A stretch of DNA of 64,000 nt from RUG11788 sp964578175 (GCA_964578175.1 CAZOBH010000004.1:13216-77215); one strand, 5' to 3'; positions 34,390-44,456 are shown, counted from the first letter of the stretch. The notes: generated by a model not told the origin, from the sequence alone. Made by a program: numbers and translations.

Positions 34390-35457
34390 ATGAAATATAA
34401 AAAGAAGAAGACTAAATTGAAACTTAGAGTAAACATGGTTATTAATACAATATTAATATCCCTACTTTTCTTTGGTTCAATTTTTTTATTTGTATTCTCT
34501 CTAAATATTGAATATGATTATTCAAAAACAATAATTTCATATAATGAAAAAGGAAATGTTAAATATAAAGTTAATCTAAATAATAATCCTTATTACACAG
34601 AAAAATCATTAGATATGAATCAACAATACCCATCTAATTTAATAAATAATATTGTCTTAGATTTTAATTTTAATTTTGAATCAACTAAAGAAATAGAATA
34701 TAAGTATTCGTATTATACTGTTTCAACTATTGTAATAAATAATAAAAATACAACTATTAATAATAATCCATTATTATTAAAAAAAGATACATATTTAGAG
34801 AAAGTTAATACTAGCGAAGAGTTAAAAGGTAAAAGTATAAGTATTAATAAAACATACAATATTAATTATCAAGATTATAAAAAGTTTGTTAATAATTATA
34901 AAAATACATATGGGTTAAACGTAGATGCTTATTTAAAGGTAACAATGTATGTAATAGTTGATGGTAAATATCAAGATAATTCATGGAGCGATAAAGATCC
35001 GATTGATATTACAATTCCACTTGTTGATAACGCTATTAGTATTAATACTAATAATCTAAATGGATCAAATGAAATATCTGAAAATGATGTAACATATATT
35101 AATAGTACATTCTTCTTAGTTTTATCAATTATTATGTTTGTTACTTCAATCTTATTATTTATTCAAGAATTTAGAAAAGTATTAATAACTGATAAAGTTC
35201 AATATAAATATATTAAACAATTGAATAGAATTATAGAAGCTAATAAAGATGTTATTGTTAAAGTAAAAAATAAAATAAGTTTAAGAGGTATTAGTGTAAT
35301 AGAAGTAGATAGTATTGAAAAATTACTTGCAGTTCAAAATGAACTTAGAATACCTATTGCTTATTTTGAAGAAATTGAAAACAAAAAATCTAGTTTTACA
35401 ATAGTAAATGAAAAGACTGCATGGCAATATAAATTAGAAGTTAAGGAAGACAAATAG
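34390..35457 (+). CDS. DUF5305-like membrane protein
   Basis: A 355-residue protein with an N-terminal transmembrane helix (about residues 18-38), a large extracellular beta domain (about 40-235), a second transmembrane helix (about 240-262) and a cytoplasmic domain. The cytoplasmic end (IEKLLAVQNELRIPIAYFEE, then IVNEKTAWQYKL) resembles DUF5305 proteins. That family assignment is tentative. ATG 34390 follows AGAAGGGTG. The TAG stop is inside its terminator. Function unknown; the layout resembles a transmembrane sensor or scaffold. Confidence 0.68.
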   Translation: MKYKKKKTKLKLRVNMVINTILISLLFFGSIFLFVFSLNIEYDYSKTIISYNEKGNVKYKVNLNNNPYYTEKSLDMNQQYPSNLINNIVLDFNFNFESTKEIEYKYSYYTVSTIVINNKNTTINNNPLLLKKDTYLEKVNTSEELKGKSISINKTYNINYQDYKKFVNNYKNTYGLNVDAYLKVTMYVIVDGKYQDNSWSDKDPIDITIPLVDNAISINTNNLNGSNEISENDVTYINSTFFLVLSIIMFVTSILLFIQEFRKVLITDKVQYKYIKQLNRIIEANKDVIVKVKNKISLRGISVIEVDSIEKLLAVQNELRIPIAYFEEIENKKSSFTIVNEKTAWQYKLEVKEDK

Positions 35458-35471
35458 TCTTCTTTTCTTTT
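35446..35471 (+). terminator. Terminator containing a stop codon
   Basis: Stem GAAGAC/GTCTTC with loop AAATA, then TTTTCTTTT. The TAG stop (35455-35457) spans loop and 3' arm. Confidence 0.75.
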
Positions 35472-35514
35472 GGTACTTATTGTATAATTAAAGAAGCAGA
35501 AAGTAGGTAGCGAT

Positions 35515-37626
35515 ATGAATTTAGATGAACTTAATAAAGAACAAAAAGAAGCTGTTTTACATACTGATGGACCACTATTAGTATTAGCAGGAGCAGGATC
35601 AGGTAAAACAAAAGTGCTAACTACTAAAATTGCTTATTTAATACAAGAAAAAGGAGTTAGTCCTTATAATATACTTGCTATAACATTTACGAATAAAGCA
35701 GCAAATGAGATGAAATCTAGAATAGAAAGACTTATAGGTAGAGTAGCATCTGATTGCCAAATATCAACATTTCACTCGTTTGGAGTAAAAATAATAAGAG
35801 ATAATGCAGCAGCATTAGGTTATACATATAATTTCAATATAATAGATAGTGATGATTCTATTACAATTGTTAAAAGAATATTAAGAGAAATGAATTTAGA
35901 TCCAAAACAATTTAATCCTACTAATATTAGAAATAAAATAAGTAGTTGCAAAAATGAAATGATGAGTGTAGAAGAATATTCTAAATATGCGGTAGGAGAA
36001 CTAGAAAGAATTACAGCTGAAGTTTATAAAAAATACGATGAGAAGTTAAAAAAATCAGATTCAGTAGATTTTGATGATTTATTACTATTACCAATTAAAT
36101 TATTTAAGGAAGATAAATATGCTTTAGATAGGTATCAAGAAAGATTTAAATATGTACTTATTGATGAGTATCAAGATACTAATGAAGCTCAATATATATT
36201 AACAAAGATGATTAGTGCTAAATATAAAAATATATGTTGTGTAGGAGATAATGACCAATCTATATACGGTTTTAGAGGTGCTAATTATAGAAATATATTA
36301 AATTTTGAAAAGGATTATAAAGGTGCTAAAGTAATTAAACTTGAACAAAATTATAGATCTACTTCTACTATTTTAAATGCAGCCAATTGTGTTATTAAAA
36401 ATAATACTGAAAGAAAAGATAAAAATTTATGGTCTGTAAAAGGTGAAGGAGAAAAGATAAGTTACTTTAGAGCTTTTAATGAAAAAGATGAAGCATTTTA
36501 TGTTATAAGAGAAATAAAAAAAGCTGTTAGAAAAGGGATAGATTATAAAGATATAGCTGTTATATTTAGAACTAATGCTCAATCTCGTGCATTAGAAGAA
36601 GCATTTGTTAGAGAAAATGTTCCATATCATATTGTTGGTGGATTAGGTTTCTATGCTAGAAAAGAAATAAAAGATTTACTAGCTTATTTAAAACTAATTA
36701 ATAATACTAATGATGATATATCCTTAGCTAGAGTTATAAATACACCAAAAAGAGGAATAGGTGCTAAAACAGTAAGTAATATTGAGATAAAAGCAAGAGA
36801 TAATAATATATCTATGTTTGATGCTATATTAACAGGAAAAGAATATGAATTTAAAAAGTTAATATTGGAATTAATTGAAGATAGTAAAGATATGACTTTA
36901 ACTGAATTAATTGAAAATATTTTAGTTAAAACTGGAATTAGAAAAGAATATGAAGATGAAAAATCATTAGAGTCTGATATAAGACTTGAAAACTTAGAAG
37001 AGTTTAAAACAATTACTCAATCTTTTGAAGATAGAGATGGAGTTATATCATTAAGTGATTTTTTACTTGAGATAAGTTTATTAACAGATGTTAATGAAAA
37101 TAAAGATAATAAAGATACAGTAAATCTTATGACAGTTCATTCTGTTAAAGGATTAGAATTTAAATATGTATTTGTTGTTGGTCTTGAAGAAGGTATATTT
37201 CCACATATAAATTCATTAATGAATGGTAAATTAGAACTTGAAGAAGAAAGAAGATTGTGTTATGTTGCAATTACAAGAGCAAAAGAAAAATTGTATTTTG
37301 TTAATGCTCGTATGAGAAGTCTTTATGGTAATTCTCAATCTAATTTACCTAGTAGATTTATTGATGAAGTAGATGAAGATCTTATAAATAAAGAATTTAA
37401 AGAAGAAAAACAAATATATAATGAAGTAGAGAGTCCAAGTACTACAAAAGTAGAAAATGAATATACTGAAGATGTAGAATTTAATATTGGAGATAATGTA
37501 TTTCATGAAATATTTGGTCAAGGTAAGGTGTTAGAAGTAGGAGATAAAATAGTAACAATAGCTTTTAAACATCCATATGGAATTAAAAAATTAATAAAAA
37601 ATCATAAAAGTATTAATAAGATTTAG
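35515..37626 (+). CDS. pcrA: ATP-dependent DNA helicase PcrA/UvrD
   Basis: A 703-residue superfamily 1A helicase. The Walker A LAGAGSGKT is near residue 24-32, followed by ITFTNKAANEMKSR, Walker B LIDEYQDTN, GDNDQSIYGFRGAN, the motif V region VHSVKGLEF, and YVAITRAKEKL. It ends with the PcrA C-terminal Tudor-like domain (VFHEIFGQGKVLEV). It unwinds DNA in repair and plasmid replication and dislodges RecA. GTAGGTAG lies before ATG 35515, and the next gene is 8 bases downstream, so the two form an operon. Confidence 0.95.
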   Translation: MNLDELNKEQKEAVLHTDGPLLVLAGAGSGKTKVLTTKIAYLIQEKGVSPYNILAITFTNKAANEMKSRIERLIGRVASDCQISTFHSFGVKIIRDNAAALGYTYNFNIIDSDDSITIVKRILREMNLDPKQFNPTNIRNKISSCKNEMMSVEEYSKYAVGELERITAEVYKKYDEKLKKSDSVDFDDLLLLPIKLFKEDKYALDRYQERFKYVLIDEYQDTNEAQYILTKMISAKYKNICCVGDNDQSIYGFRGANYRNILNFEKDYKGAKVIKLEQNYRSTSTILNAANCVIKNNTERKDKNLWSVKGEGEKISYFRAFNEKDEAFYVIREIKKAVRKGIDYKDIAVIFRTNAQSRALEEAFVRENVPYHIVGGLGFYARKEIKDLLAYLKLINNTNDDISLARVINTPKRGIGAKTVSNIEIKARDNNISMFDAILTGKEYEFKKLILELIEDSKDMTLTELIENILVKTGIRKEYEDEKSLESDIRLENLEEFKTITQSFEDRDGVISLSDFLLEISLLTDVNENKDNKDTVNLMTVHSVKGLEFKYVFVVGLEEGIFPHINSLMNGKLELEEERRLCYVAITRAKEKLYFVNARMRSLYGNSQSNLPSRFIDEVDEDLINKEFKEEKQIYNEVESPSTTKVENEYTEDVEFNIGDNVFHEIFGQGKVLEVGDKIVTIAFKHPYGIKKLIKNHKSINKI

Positions 37627-37634
37627 GAGGATTT

Positions 37635-38537
37635 ATGAAAAAAGATTTAACATTAGTTATTTTAGCGGCAGGAATGGGATCAAGATTTGGAGGACTTAAA
37701 CAAATTGAACCAATCGGACCTAATGGAGAGTTTATAATAGATTATTCTATTTATGACGCTATTAGAGCTGGATTTAACAAAGTAGTATTTGTAATTAAAG
37801 AAGAAAATTATGAAATATTTAAAGAAACAATTGGTAAAAGAATTGAGCCTCATGTAAAAGTTGAATATGCATTTCAAAAGCTAGATGAAGTACCAAGTTT
37901 TGTAGAAATACCAGAAGGAAGAGAAAAACCTTGGGGAACAGCACAAGCCTTATACTGTGCAAGAGAATATATAGATGGACCGTTTGCCATAATTTCAGCT
38001 GATGATTTCTATGGAAAAGATTCTTTTGATATATTAGCTAAGACTTTATCAGAAACAAATAATTATTCTATTATAGGTTATTTAATTAAAAATACTATAT
38101 CTAATAATGGAAGTGTTAAAAGAGGAGTAATCTTTGAAGATGAAAATCATTATTTAACAGATATTAAAGAAAGTAAAGTTGAAAGAATAGATGGAGTTAT
38201 TACATGTGATACTTTAGATGGAAAAGAACATTATACAGTAGAAGATGATCATCCAGTATCAATGTTAATGTATGGACTTCAAAGAGATTTAGTTGATTTC
38301 TTAATTAAAGATATTGATAAGTTCTATGAAGAAAATAAAGAACAATTAGATAGTTGTGAATATTTATTACCTTCAGTTATAGATGATTATATGAAAGAAA
38401 CTAACACTAAAATGTTAGTTGAATATACTAAATCTAAATGGTATGGTGTTACATACAAGGAAGATAAAGAAGTAGTAGTTAACGCAATAAAAGAAATGAT
38501 AGAGAAAGGAATATATCCTGAAAAAATATGGAAGTAG
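37635..38537 (+). CDS. Nucleotidyltransferase family protein
   Basis: A 300-residue protein of the nucleoside-triphosphate transferase fold, probably forming an NDP-sugar or related activated compound. The N-terminal signature LVILAAGMGSRFGGLKQ is followed by KPWGTAQALYCAREYI and the metal-binding ISADDFYG. Sugar specificity cannot be read. AGGAGG precedes ATG 37635, 8 bases after pcrA. No sugar-pathway partner is adjacent. Confidence 0.88.
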   Translation: MKKDLTLVILAAGMGSRFGGLKQIEPIGPNGEFIIDYSIYDAIRAGFNKVVFVIKEENYEIFKETIGKRIEPHVKVEYAFQKLDEVPSFVEIPEGREKPWGTAQALYCAREYIDGPFAIISADDFYGKDSFDILAKTLSETNNYSIIGYLIKNTISNNGSVKRGVIFEDENHYLTDIKESKVERIDGVITCDTLDGKEHYTVEDDHPVSMLMYGLQRDLVDFLIKDIDKFYEENKEQLDSCEYLLPSVIDDYMKETNTKMLVEYTKSKWYGVTYKEDKEVVVNAIKEMIEKGIYPEKIWK

Positions 38538-38554
38538 AAATACTTCTTTTTTTT
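38531..38554 (+). terminator. Terminator overlapping a stop codon
   Basis: Stem GAAGTA/TACTTC with GAAA tetraloop, followed by eight T residues. The TAG stop lies at the top of the 5' arm. Confidence 0.85.
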
Positions 38555-38560
38555 CTTATG

Positions 38561-38569
38561 TGTTATAAT
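38561..38569 (+). promoter_or_regulatory. Extended -10 promoter of ligA
   Basis: TGTTATAAT, 6 bases before the GGTGA ribosome site, giving a leader of only about ten bases before ATG 38586. Confidence 0.65.
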
Positions 38570-38585
38570 TAATATGGTGATAAAA

Positions 38586-40568
38586 ATGATAGAAAAACGA
38601 TATAAAGAATTAGTAGATATAATTAATGAAGCAGACTATAATTATCACACTTTAGATAAGCCTACAATAACAGATCAAGAATATGATAGTTATCTAAGAG
38701 AATTATTTGATTTAGAATATGAACATCCTGAATTAAGAACAGAAAATTCTCCTACTCAAAGAGCTGGAGGTAAGATTCTTGAAGGATTTAATAAAGTTGA
38801 TCATAAAATACCTATGCTTTCTTTATCTAATGTATTTAATGAAAGTGAAATAATAGATTTTGATAGAAAGATAAAAAAAGAAGGAATTGATCCTAAATAC
38901 GTATGTGAATTAAAAATAGATGGATTAAGTGTATCATTACAATATGAAAAAGGAAAGTTTGTAAGAGCTGCAACTAGAGGTAATGGAGTAACAGGTGAAG
39001 ATATTACTGAAAATGTAAAAACTATTAAACAAGTACCATTAACTTTGACAGAACCAGTCGATATAGAAGTTCGTGGTGAAATATATATGAGTAAAAAAGT
39101 TTTAGAGGAAATTAATGAAAAAAGAAAAGAAAATGGAATGGAACTTTTACAAAATGCTCGTAATGCAGCAGCTGGTTCTATAAGACAATTAGATTCTAAA
39201 GTAGCAGCATCTAGAAAATTAGAGTGTTGGATATATCATTTACCTAATCCAGAGGATTATGGTATTGAAACTCATTTAGAAGCTCTTAATTATATGAAGA
39301 AATTGGGATTTAGAGTTAATCCAAACAATAAATTGGTTTCAAATATTGATGAACTACTACAATATATCGAAGAAAAGGGTGCTGAAAGAGATAATTTACC
39401 ATATGATATAGATGGTATCGTAATTAAACTAAATAGTATACCAGAGCAAAAGATAATGGGATATACTGCTAAGTTTCCTAAATGGGCTACTGCATATAAG
39501 TTCCCTGCAAAACAAGTGTTAACTAAACTTGTTGATATTATCTTTACAGTAGGTAGAACTGGACAAGTAACTCCAAATGCTGTACTTGATCCTGTAATAA
39601 TTCAAGGATCTACAATAAGAAGAGCAACATTACATAATGAGGATTATGTAGTTAGTAAGGATTTAAGAATAGGTGATACAGTATCAATTAGGAAGGCCGC
39701 TGAGGTAATTCCAGAAGTTGTCGAGGCAATTAAAGAAAGACGAGACGGTACAGAGAAAAAGTTTAAAATGATTACTACATGTCCAATATGTCATTCAACT
39801 CTTATAAAGAAAGAGGGACAAGTTGACTATTACTGTATGAATCCTTCATGTGATAGAAGACATATTGAATCACTTATTCATTTTGCATCACGTCAAGCAA
39901 TGAATATAGATGGTTTAGGAGACATGATAATTGAAGATTTTTATAACTTAGGTTTTGTAAAAAAATTCTCTGATTTTTATAAATTAAAAGATCATAGAAA
40001 GGATTTAATAGAATTAGAAGGATATGGAGATAAATCAATTGATAATTTAATTAGTGCAATTGAAGAATCTAAATCTAATTCGTTAGAAAGATTAATATTC
40101 GCCTTAGGAATTCTTAATGTAGGTGAAAAAACAGCTAGAGTACTTGCAATGCACTATGAAACATTAGATAATTTAATTAATGCAGAATTTGATGAATTAA
40201 CAAGTATTCCTGATATAGGTGAGATAATAGCAAAGAGTATTAAAGATTATTTTTCTTTATCTTATAATATGGAAGAAGTTAATAGATTAAAAGAATTAGG
40301 AATTAATACTGTATATACTGGTGAAAAATTAAATGTTAATAAAGAATTTTATAATAAGACTTTTGTTATAACTGGTACATTAGAACATTTTACAAGAAGT
40401 GAGATAGAAGAAAAAATATTATTACTTGGAGGAAAAACGTCATCATCTGTTAGTAAAAAGACTAGTGCTGTAATAGTGGGTGCTAATCCAGGTAGTAAAT
40501 ATGATAAAGCAAGAGAACTAGGTATTCCTATATGGAGTGAAGAAGATTTTGAGAGGTTGGTGGATTAA
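38586..40568 (+). CDS. ligA: NAD-dependent DNA ligase LigA
   Basis: A 660-residue ligase that seals nicks using NAD+. The adenylated lysine is K110 in CELKIDGLSV. The OB region (FTVGRTGQVTP), the four-cysteine zinc finger (CPICHSTL, YYCMNPSCD), helix-hairpin-helix repeats and a C-terminal BRCT domain (FVITGTLEHFTRSEIEEKI) are in the usual order. ATG 38586 is preferred over ATG 38574, because GGTGA at 38576-38580 is the ribosome site. Its stop is directly followed by the next ATG. Confidence 0.97.
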   Translation: MIEKRYKELVDIINEADYNYHTLDKPTITDQEYDSYLRELFDLEYEHPELRTENSPTQRAGGKILEGFNKVDHKIPMLSLSNVFNESEIIDFDRKIKKEGIDPKYVCELKIDGLSVSLQYEKGKFVRAATRGNGVTGEDITENVKTIKQVPLTLTEPVDIEVRGEIYMSKKVLEEINEKRKENGMELLQNARNAAAGSIRQLDSKVAASRKLECWIYHLPNPEDYGIETHLEALNYMKKLGFRVNPNNKLVSNIDELLQYIEEKGAERDNLPYDIDGIVIKLNSIPEQKIMGYTAKFPKWATAYKFPAKQVLTKLVDIIFTVGRTGQVTPNAVLDPVIIQGSTIRRATLHNEDYVVSKDLRIGDTVSIRKAAEVIPEVVEAIKERRDGTEKKFKMITTCPICHSTLIKKEGQVDYYCMNPSCDRRHIESLIHFASRQAMNIDGLGDMIIEDFYNLGFVKKFSDFYKLKDHRKDLIELEGYGDKSIDNLISAIEESKSNSLERLIFALGILNVGEKTARVLAMHYETLDNLINAEFDELTSIPDIGEIIAKSIKDYFSLSYNMEEVNRLKELGINTVYTGEKLNVNKEFYNKTFVITGTLEHFTRSEIEEKILLLGGKTSSSVSKKTSAVIVGANPGSKYDKARELGIPIWSEEDFERLVD

Positions 40569-41564
40569 ATGTTTTTAGATGCTTGTACAAATACAGGAAC
40601 TTTAACAACAATATTATTTATTAAAGGGGCATTAGAATTTATTAGATTTATTGTACCTGGTATATTACTTATTTCATGTGCAGTTGATTTATTTATTAAA
40701 GTAATAGATGTAGAAGATGGAAGTCAAAGAAGATTGGTAAGAAAAATGGTTGCAGCAGTTATTGTATTCTTTATTCCAACAATTGCCTTTGTATTCCTTT
40801 CAACTACAGGTACAGAAAATTATAGTAATACGCCTTGCTGGACTAATGCCAATTCAACAACTATTGCTGCCTTAAGACAACAAGAAAAGAAAGAAGAAGA
40901 AGCAATAGATGCTGCTAAAGAAAAAGAAAATAAAAGATCAAAAACAGCTAGAGAAGAAGTTGAAAAGACTAGAGAAAAAGCTCGTAAAGAAAATCAAAAG
41001 AAAGCTGAAGAAGAAAGAAAGAAACAAGAAGAGGAAGCAAGAAAGAGAGAACAACAAGGAGGTGGAGGAAGTTCTTCATCAAGTGCATCTTCTAGTGGAA
41101 GTATGTGTAATGAAAACGGAATAGATGGAACAGTTAAAGTAGAAAATGGTGTATTTTTAAGATCATCTGCTGGAAATAGGGGAAGTAAAGGATCAGCTCC
41201 AGAAGGATACCATATTATTTTCTATGAGAGAATGCAAAAATTTGTTCAAGCTGCTAAAGAAGCTGGTCATACAGTTAATATAGGTACAGGTGGAGCAGCA
41301 TACAGATCATATGAACAACAAGAATATTTCTGGAACTGTTATGTAACTCAAAGTTGTAACAATGGTAACTTAGCAGCTCGTCCAGGAACTGGAAACCATG
41401 AATATGGAATAGCGTCAGACCTATCTTTTGGAAGTACTGCAGATTTATATTGGGCTCACGATAATGCTGCAAAGTTCTGTTTAAAGTTCCCATTATGTAA
41501 TAATGTTAGAACTGGTGATTGTGTTGAAAACTGGCATTTAGAACCAGATAATATAGTTAGGTAG
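40569..41564 (+). CDS. Membrane-anchored VanY-like M15 peptidase with pilin-like N-terminus
   Basis: A 331-residue protein with a two-helix hydrophobic N-domain (about residues 10-80) that resembles the TrbC/VirB2-type pilin fold. A Lys/Glu/Arg-rich coiled-coil rod (about 100-165), a Gly/Ser linker and a C-terminal M15B (VanY/DacB-like) DD-carboxypeptidase domain follow. The zinc residues are in GNHEYGIASDLSFG (His and Asp) and ENWHLE (His). Four or more cysteines in the catalytic domain could pair. It would trim peptide stems of peptidoglycan. The pilin similarity is only at the level of hydrophobic pattern. Its ATG abuts the ligA stop. Confidence 0.82.
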   Translation: MFLDACTNTGTLTTILFIKGALEFIRFIVPGILLISCAVDLFIKVIDVEDGSQRRLVRKMVAAVIVFFIPTIAFVFLSTTGTENYSNTPCWTNANSTTIAALRQQEKKEEEAIDAAKEKENKRSKTAREEVEKTREKARKENQKKAEEERKKQEEEARKREQQGGGGSSSSSASSSGSMCNENGIDGTVKVENGVFLRSSAGNRGSKGSAPEGYHIIFYERMQKFVQAAKEAGHTVNIGTGGAAYRSYEQQEYFWNCYVTQSCNNGNLAARPGTGNHEYGIASDLSFGSTADLYWAHDNAAKFCLKFPLCNNVRTGDCVENWHLEPDNIVR

Positions 41565-41573
41565 GTTGATATT

Positions 41574-42251
41574 ATGGATAAAAAGAAATATGTAATTGTA
41601 TTTGTTATCGTAACAATAATTATTATTGTACTAGGAATCTTTAGTTTAACTATGGGAAATAAAGGAACAAATAAAGTATTAATTAACCAAGATTATTTAA
41701 TAGAAAAAACAACAGATATAACTAGTGATGAAATAAGTAAATTACCAGTTATTAATTTAAATAGTGATGATGCTAATGAAGCTAATGATGAGATCCTAAA
41801 AACATATTATGATTATTCATATAATAGTGAAGGATATTTTACTTATCAATATGATATTTATAAAAATGTATTATCACTACTTATAAAAACAATAGATTTT
41901 AATGAGACAGATTTTGGAGAAATTAATTATATAACTTATAACTTTAATATAAAAACTGGAGAAAAGTTATCAGATGATAAACTCTTAAAAGAAATAAATG
42001 TTAGTAAAGATGAAGTTGATTCCAAAGTAGAAGAACGTCTTAAATATTATTTTGATAATTGCGAACCTTATGTTGAAAGCAGTAAAGATTATAATAAGTT
42101 TTTAAAGTATATTGAATATGATAAAACTAAAGAAAGAATAACAATAAAAGATGGATCTTTATATGTATTCCATGTATTTGAACCTAATAAATTTATGACT
42201 GATGATTATAAAGGAAACTTTAATGAAATAAAAATAGTAAAATTAAAATAA
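41574..42251 (+). CDS. Membrane-anchored extracytoplasmic protein, DUF3298/RsiV-like by pattern
   Basis: A 225-residue protein with a single N-terminal transmembrane helix (about residues 5-27) and an acidic extracytoplasmic domain. The layout (YNIKTGEKLSDDKLLKE and a final YVFHVFEPN) recalls DUF3298-like or RsiV domains, but this is weak. It lies 9 bases after the VanY-like gene and shares its transcript. Confidence 0.68.
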   Translation: MDKKKYVIVFVIVTIIIIVLGIFSLTMGNKGTNKVLINQDYLIEKTTDITSDEISKLPVINLNSDDANEANDEILKTYYDYSYNSEGYFTYQYDIYKNVLSLLIKTIDFNETDFGEINYITYNFNIKTGEKLSDDKLLKEINVSKDEVDSKVEERLKYYFDNCEPYVESSKDYNKFLKYIEYDKTKERITIKDGSLYVFHVFEPNKFMTDDYKGNFNEIKIVKLK

Positions 42252-42280
42252 AGAGTAAATAATACTCTTTATTTTTTTAT
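42247..42280. terminator. Bidirectional terminator between convergent operons
   Basis: An 11-bp stem AATAAAGAGTA/TACTCTTTATT with loop AATAA, flanked by a T run. The TAA stop of the plus-strand gene is in the 5' arm and the end of the minus-strand radical SAM gene in the tail. Confidence 0.85.
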
Positions 42281-43210
42281 TTTATCTCCTTGATATATAT
42301 TATCTCTTTTCATTTTTTTATCTATTTCATTCATTACTACAAATTTTTTTAAAGTCCATTCAGGTTCAATTAATTCTTTAGGATCAGGATCTCCAGTTAT
42401 TCTATTAATAACTATTTCTTCTCTTAAATATTCTAATTGTTCGCAAACTATATCTACATATTCATCTCTTGTTAAGATATGAAATTTTTCTTTTTCATAC
42501 ATTTCTTCTAATCTAGTATCTTTAATAATTTGTAACATATGAATCTTAATCCCTTGTATATCCAAATTATTTAAATATTTAACAGTATCTATCATCATTT
42601 CTTTGGTTTCATATGGAAGTCCATTAATAATATGAACAACGACATTTATATTTCTTTTCCTTAGTTCTTTTACTGATTTTTCAAAACATTCTAATGTATG
42701 ACATCTATTGATTATTTTAGAAGTTCTATCATGAATTGTTTGAAGACCTAGTTCAACTGTTAAATAAGTTTTCTTAGATAACTCTTCAAGATAATCATAA
42801 CATTCCTTTGTTATACTATCTGGTCTAGTAGCTATATTAAGACCTACTACATTATCTATTTTTAATATTCTTTCATATTTATCTTTTAATTCATGTAGTG
42901 GTGCATAAGTATTAGTATTAGCTTGAAAATATCCTATATATTTAGCATTACTCCATTTATTTTCCATTATATTTTTTATTTCTTCGAATTGTACTTCTAG
43001 AGGTTTTTCTTTATCTCCTCCAAAATCACCACTACCTAGTTTAGAACAATAAATACAACCTCCGAATCCAACAGTACCATCTTTATTAGGACATGTAAAA
43101 CCTCCATTGAGACTTACTTTGAATACTTTAGAATTAAATTTATGTCTATAAAAGTAATCTAATGTATGATACCTTTTATTAGAATCACTATATTTAAAAT
43201 TATTAATCAT
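42269..43210 (-). CDS. ytqA: Radical SAM protein of the YtqA/TIGR01212 family
   Basis: A 313-residue radical SAM protein with CPNKDGTVGFGGCIYC holding the [4Fe-4S] cysteines (Cys-x11-Cys-x2-Cys reading). NTYAPLHELKDKYERI, GLNIATRPDSI, TVELGLQTIHDRTSKIINR and VHIINGLPYET follow, all typical of this family. The family's substrate is not settled here. Its gene starts 1 base after the patatin stop, so it is the second gene of that operon. Confidence 0.9.
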   Translation of the reverse strand: MINNFKYSDSNKRYHTLDYFYRHKFNSKVFKVSLNGGFTCPNKDGTVGFGGCIYCSKLGSGDFGGDKEKPLEVQFEEIKNIMENKWSNAKYIGYFQANTNTYAPLHELKDKYERILKIDNVVGLNIATRPDSITKECYDYLEELSKKTYLTVELGLQTIHDRTSKIINRCHTLECFEKSVKELRKRNINVVVHIINGLPYETKEMMIDTVKYLNNLDIQGIKIHMLQIIKDTRLEEMYEKEKFHILTRDEYVDIVCEQLEYLREEIVINRITGDPDPKELIEPEWTLKKFVVMNEIDKKMKRDNIYQGDKIKK

Positions 43211-43211
43211 A

Positions 43212-44441
43212 TTATGATATTGTATATAAATATAATGAAGCTAAGAATTCATCAGGAAATAAAATACTTAATTCAGATAATTCTTTATAGTGTTCTACAG
43301 GTTTTTCTAAAAATTTAATAATATTTTTAATTAATTGTTTTTTATTAATAACTTTATCTATTTTTAATTTTTTAATATTATTAACATTTATTACTTTATC
43401 ATCTACATAATTATTAAATTTAATTTTAATCATATAATTAAATAATTTAGCGGTATAAATTTGATCAATTGGTAATTCAAATATTTTACCTAATAATTCC
43501 ATTGATTTATTCATTAATCTTTTTGTATCTTGATTATTAATAGCTTTCTTATACATTGGTATTTTATTTAATTCATTAATAACTCTGGTATTATTAACTG
43601 CTAATTCTCTTTTAACTATATATGAAAAATCTTCGTAATATTTTTCATAGTTTTTATTAAGTTCATTTAATTTAAAAGTGTATAAGTTTCCTTCTAATTT
43701 TTTATACATTTTCATAGTATCATTATAACCTAGACGGATATTTCTTTTATTTAAAGATTTATTAAATACTATAAAGTCACCTAAATCTATTTGAGGTTTT
43801 ATCATAGTAACAGGTATATCTTCATTCTTTGTTTTTCTTTTTAAACCAACTGCTTCTAAATCAACCGCAATTACTTCATCAGCTCCCATATCAATTGCTA
43901 AGTTAATAGGAAGATTATCATAATAACCACCATCAACGTACTTTTTATCTTTTATCTTTTTAATATTTAATACTGGGAATGCAGATGCTGATGCAATTGC
44001 ATAGTCTATTAATTCATCTTTAGAAGTTTTATCTTTTGTTATTATAGTTGGTTTTAAACTATCTAGATTCATTGTAATTAATCCGTATTTAATTTTAGAA
44101 CTATATACTTTGTTAATATTAATACTTTTCTTAATTAACTTAGTAAATTCATCAGTATTAATACCTTTTCTTTCTATTATATTATTACCATATATTTTTA
44201 TTGCTTCTTTAGGAGCAGATAAATCTTTATATTCTTTACCAAAATAATTAGAAATATCTTTTTTTGTCCATAGATTCTTTAATACTACATATTTGTTTTG
44301 CATAATAAATAAACCATTAACAGCACCTATTGAAGTACCAGTAATGATATCTATATCAATATTTAACTTTCTTAGAGCTTTCCATACACCAACTTGATAT
44401 GCACCTTTAGCTCCACCACCAGATAATACTAGTGCTCTCAT
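43212..44441 (-). CDS. Patatin-like phospholipase family protein
   Basis: A 409-residue protein with the patatin Ser-Asp dyad: oxyanion loop LSGGGAKGAYQVG (residues 6-18), nucleophile GTSIGAVNG and catalytic Asp in DGGYYDNLP. It would hydrolyse acyl lipids or esters, probably at the membrane. The C-terminal 150 residues are helical and Asn/Lys-rich and match no known module. GGTGATG precedes ATG 44441, with an extended -10 TGATATAAT just upstream. Confidence 0.92.
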   Translation of the reverse strand: MRALVLSGGGAKGAYQVGVWKALRKLNIDIDIITGTSIGAVNGLFIMQNKYVVLKNLWTKKDISNYFGKEYKDLSAPKEAIKIYGNNIIERKGINTDEFTKLIKKSININKVYSSKIKYGLITMNLDSLKPTIITKDKTSKDELIDYAIASASAFPVLNIKKIKDKKYVDGGYYDNLPINLAIDMGADEVIAVDLEAVGLKRKTKNEDIPVTMIKPQIDLGDFIVFNKSLNKRNIRLGYNDTMKMYKKLEGNLYTFKLNELNKNYEKYYEDFSYIVKRELAVNNTRVINELNKIPMYKKAINNQDTKRLMNKSMELLGKIFELPIDQIYTAKLFNYMIKIKFNNYVDDKVINVNNIKKLKIDKVINKKQLIKNIIKFLEKPVEHYKELSELSILFPDEFLASLYLYTIS

Positions 44442-44456
44442 AACATCACCAAAAGT

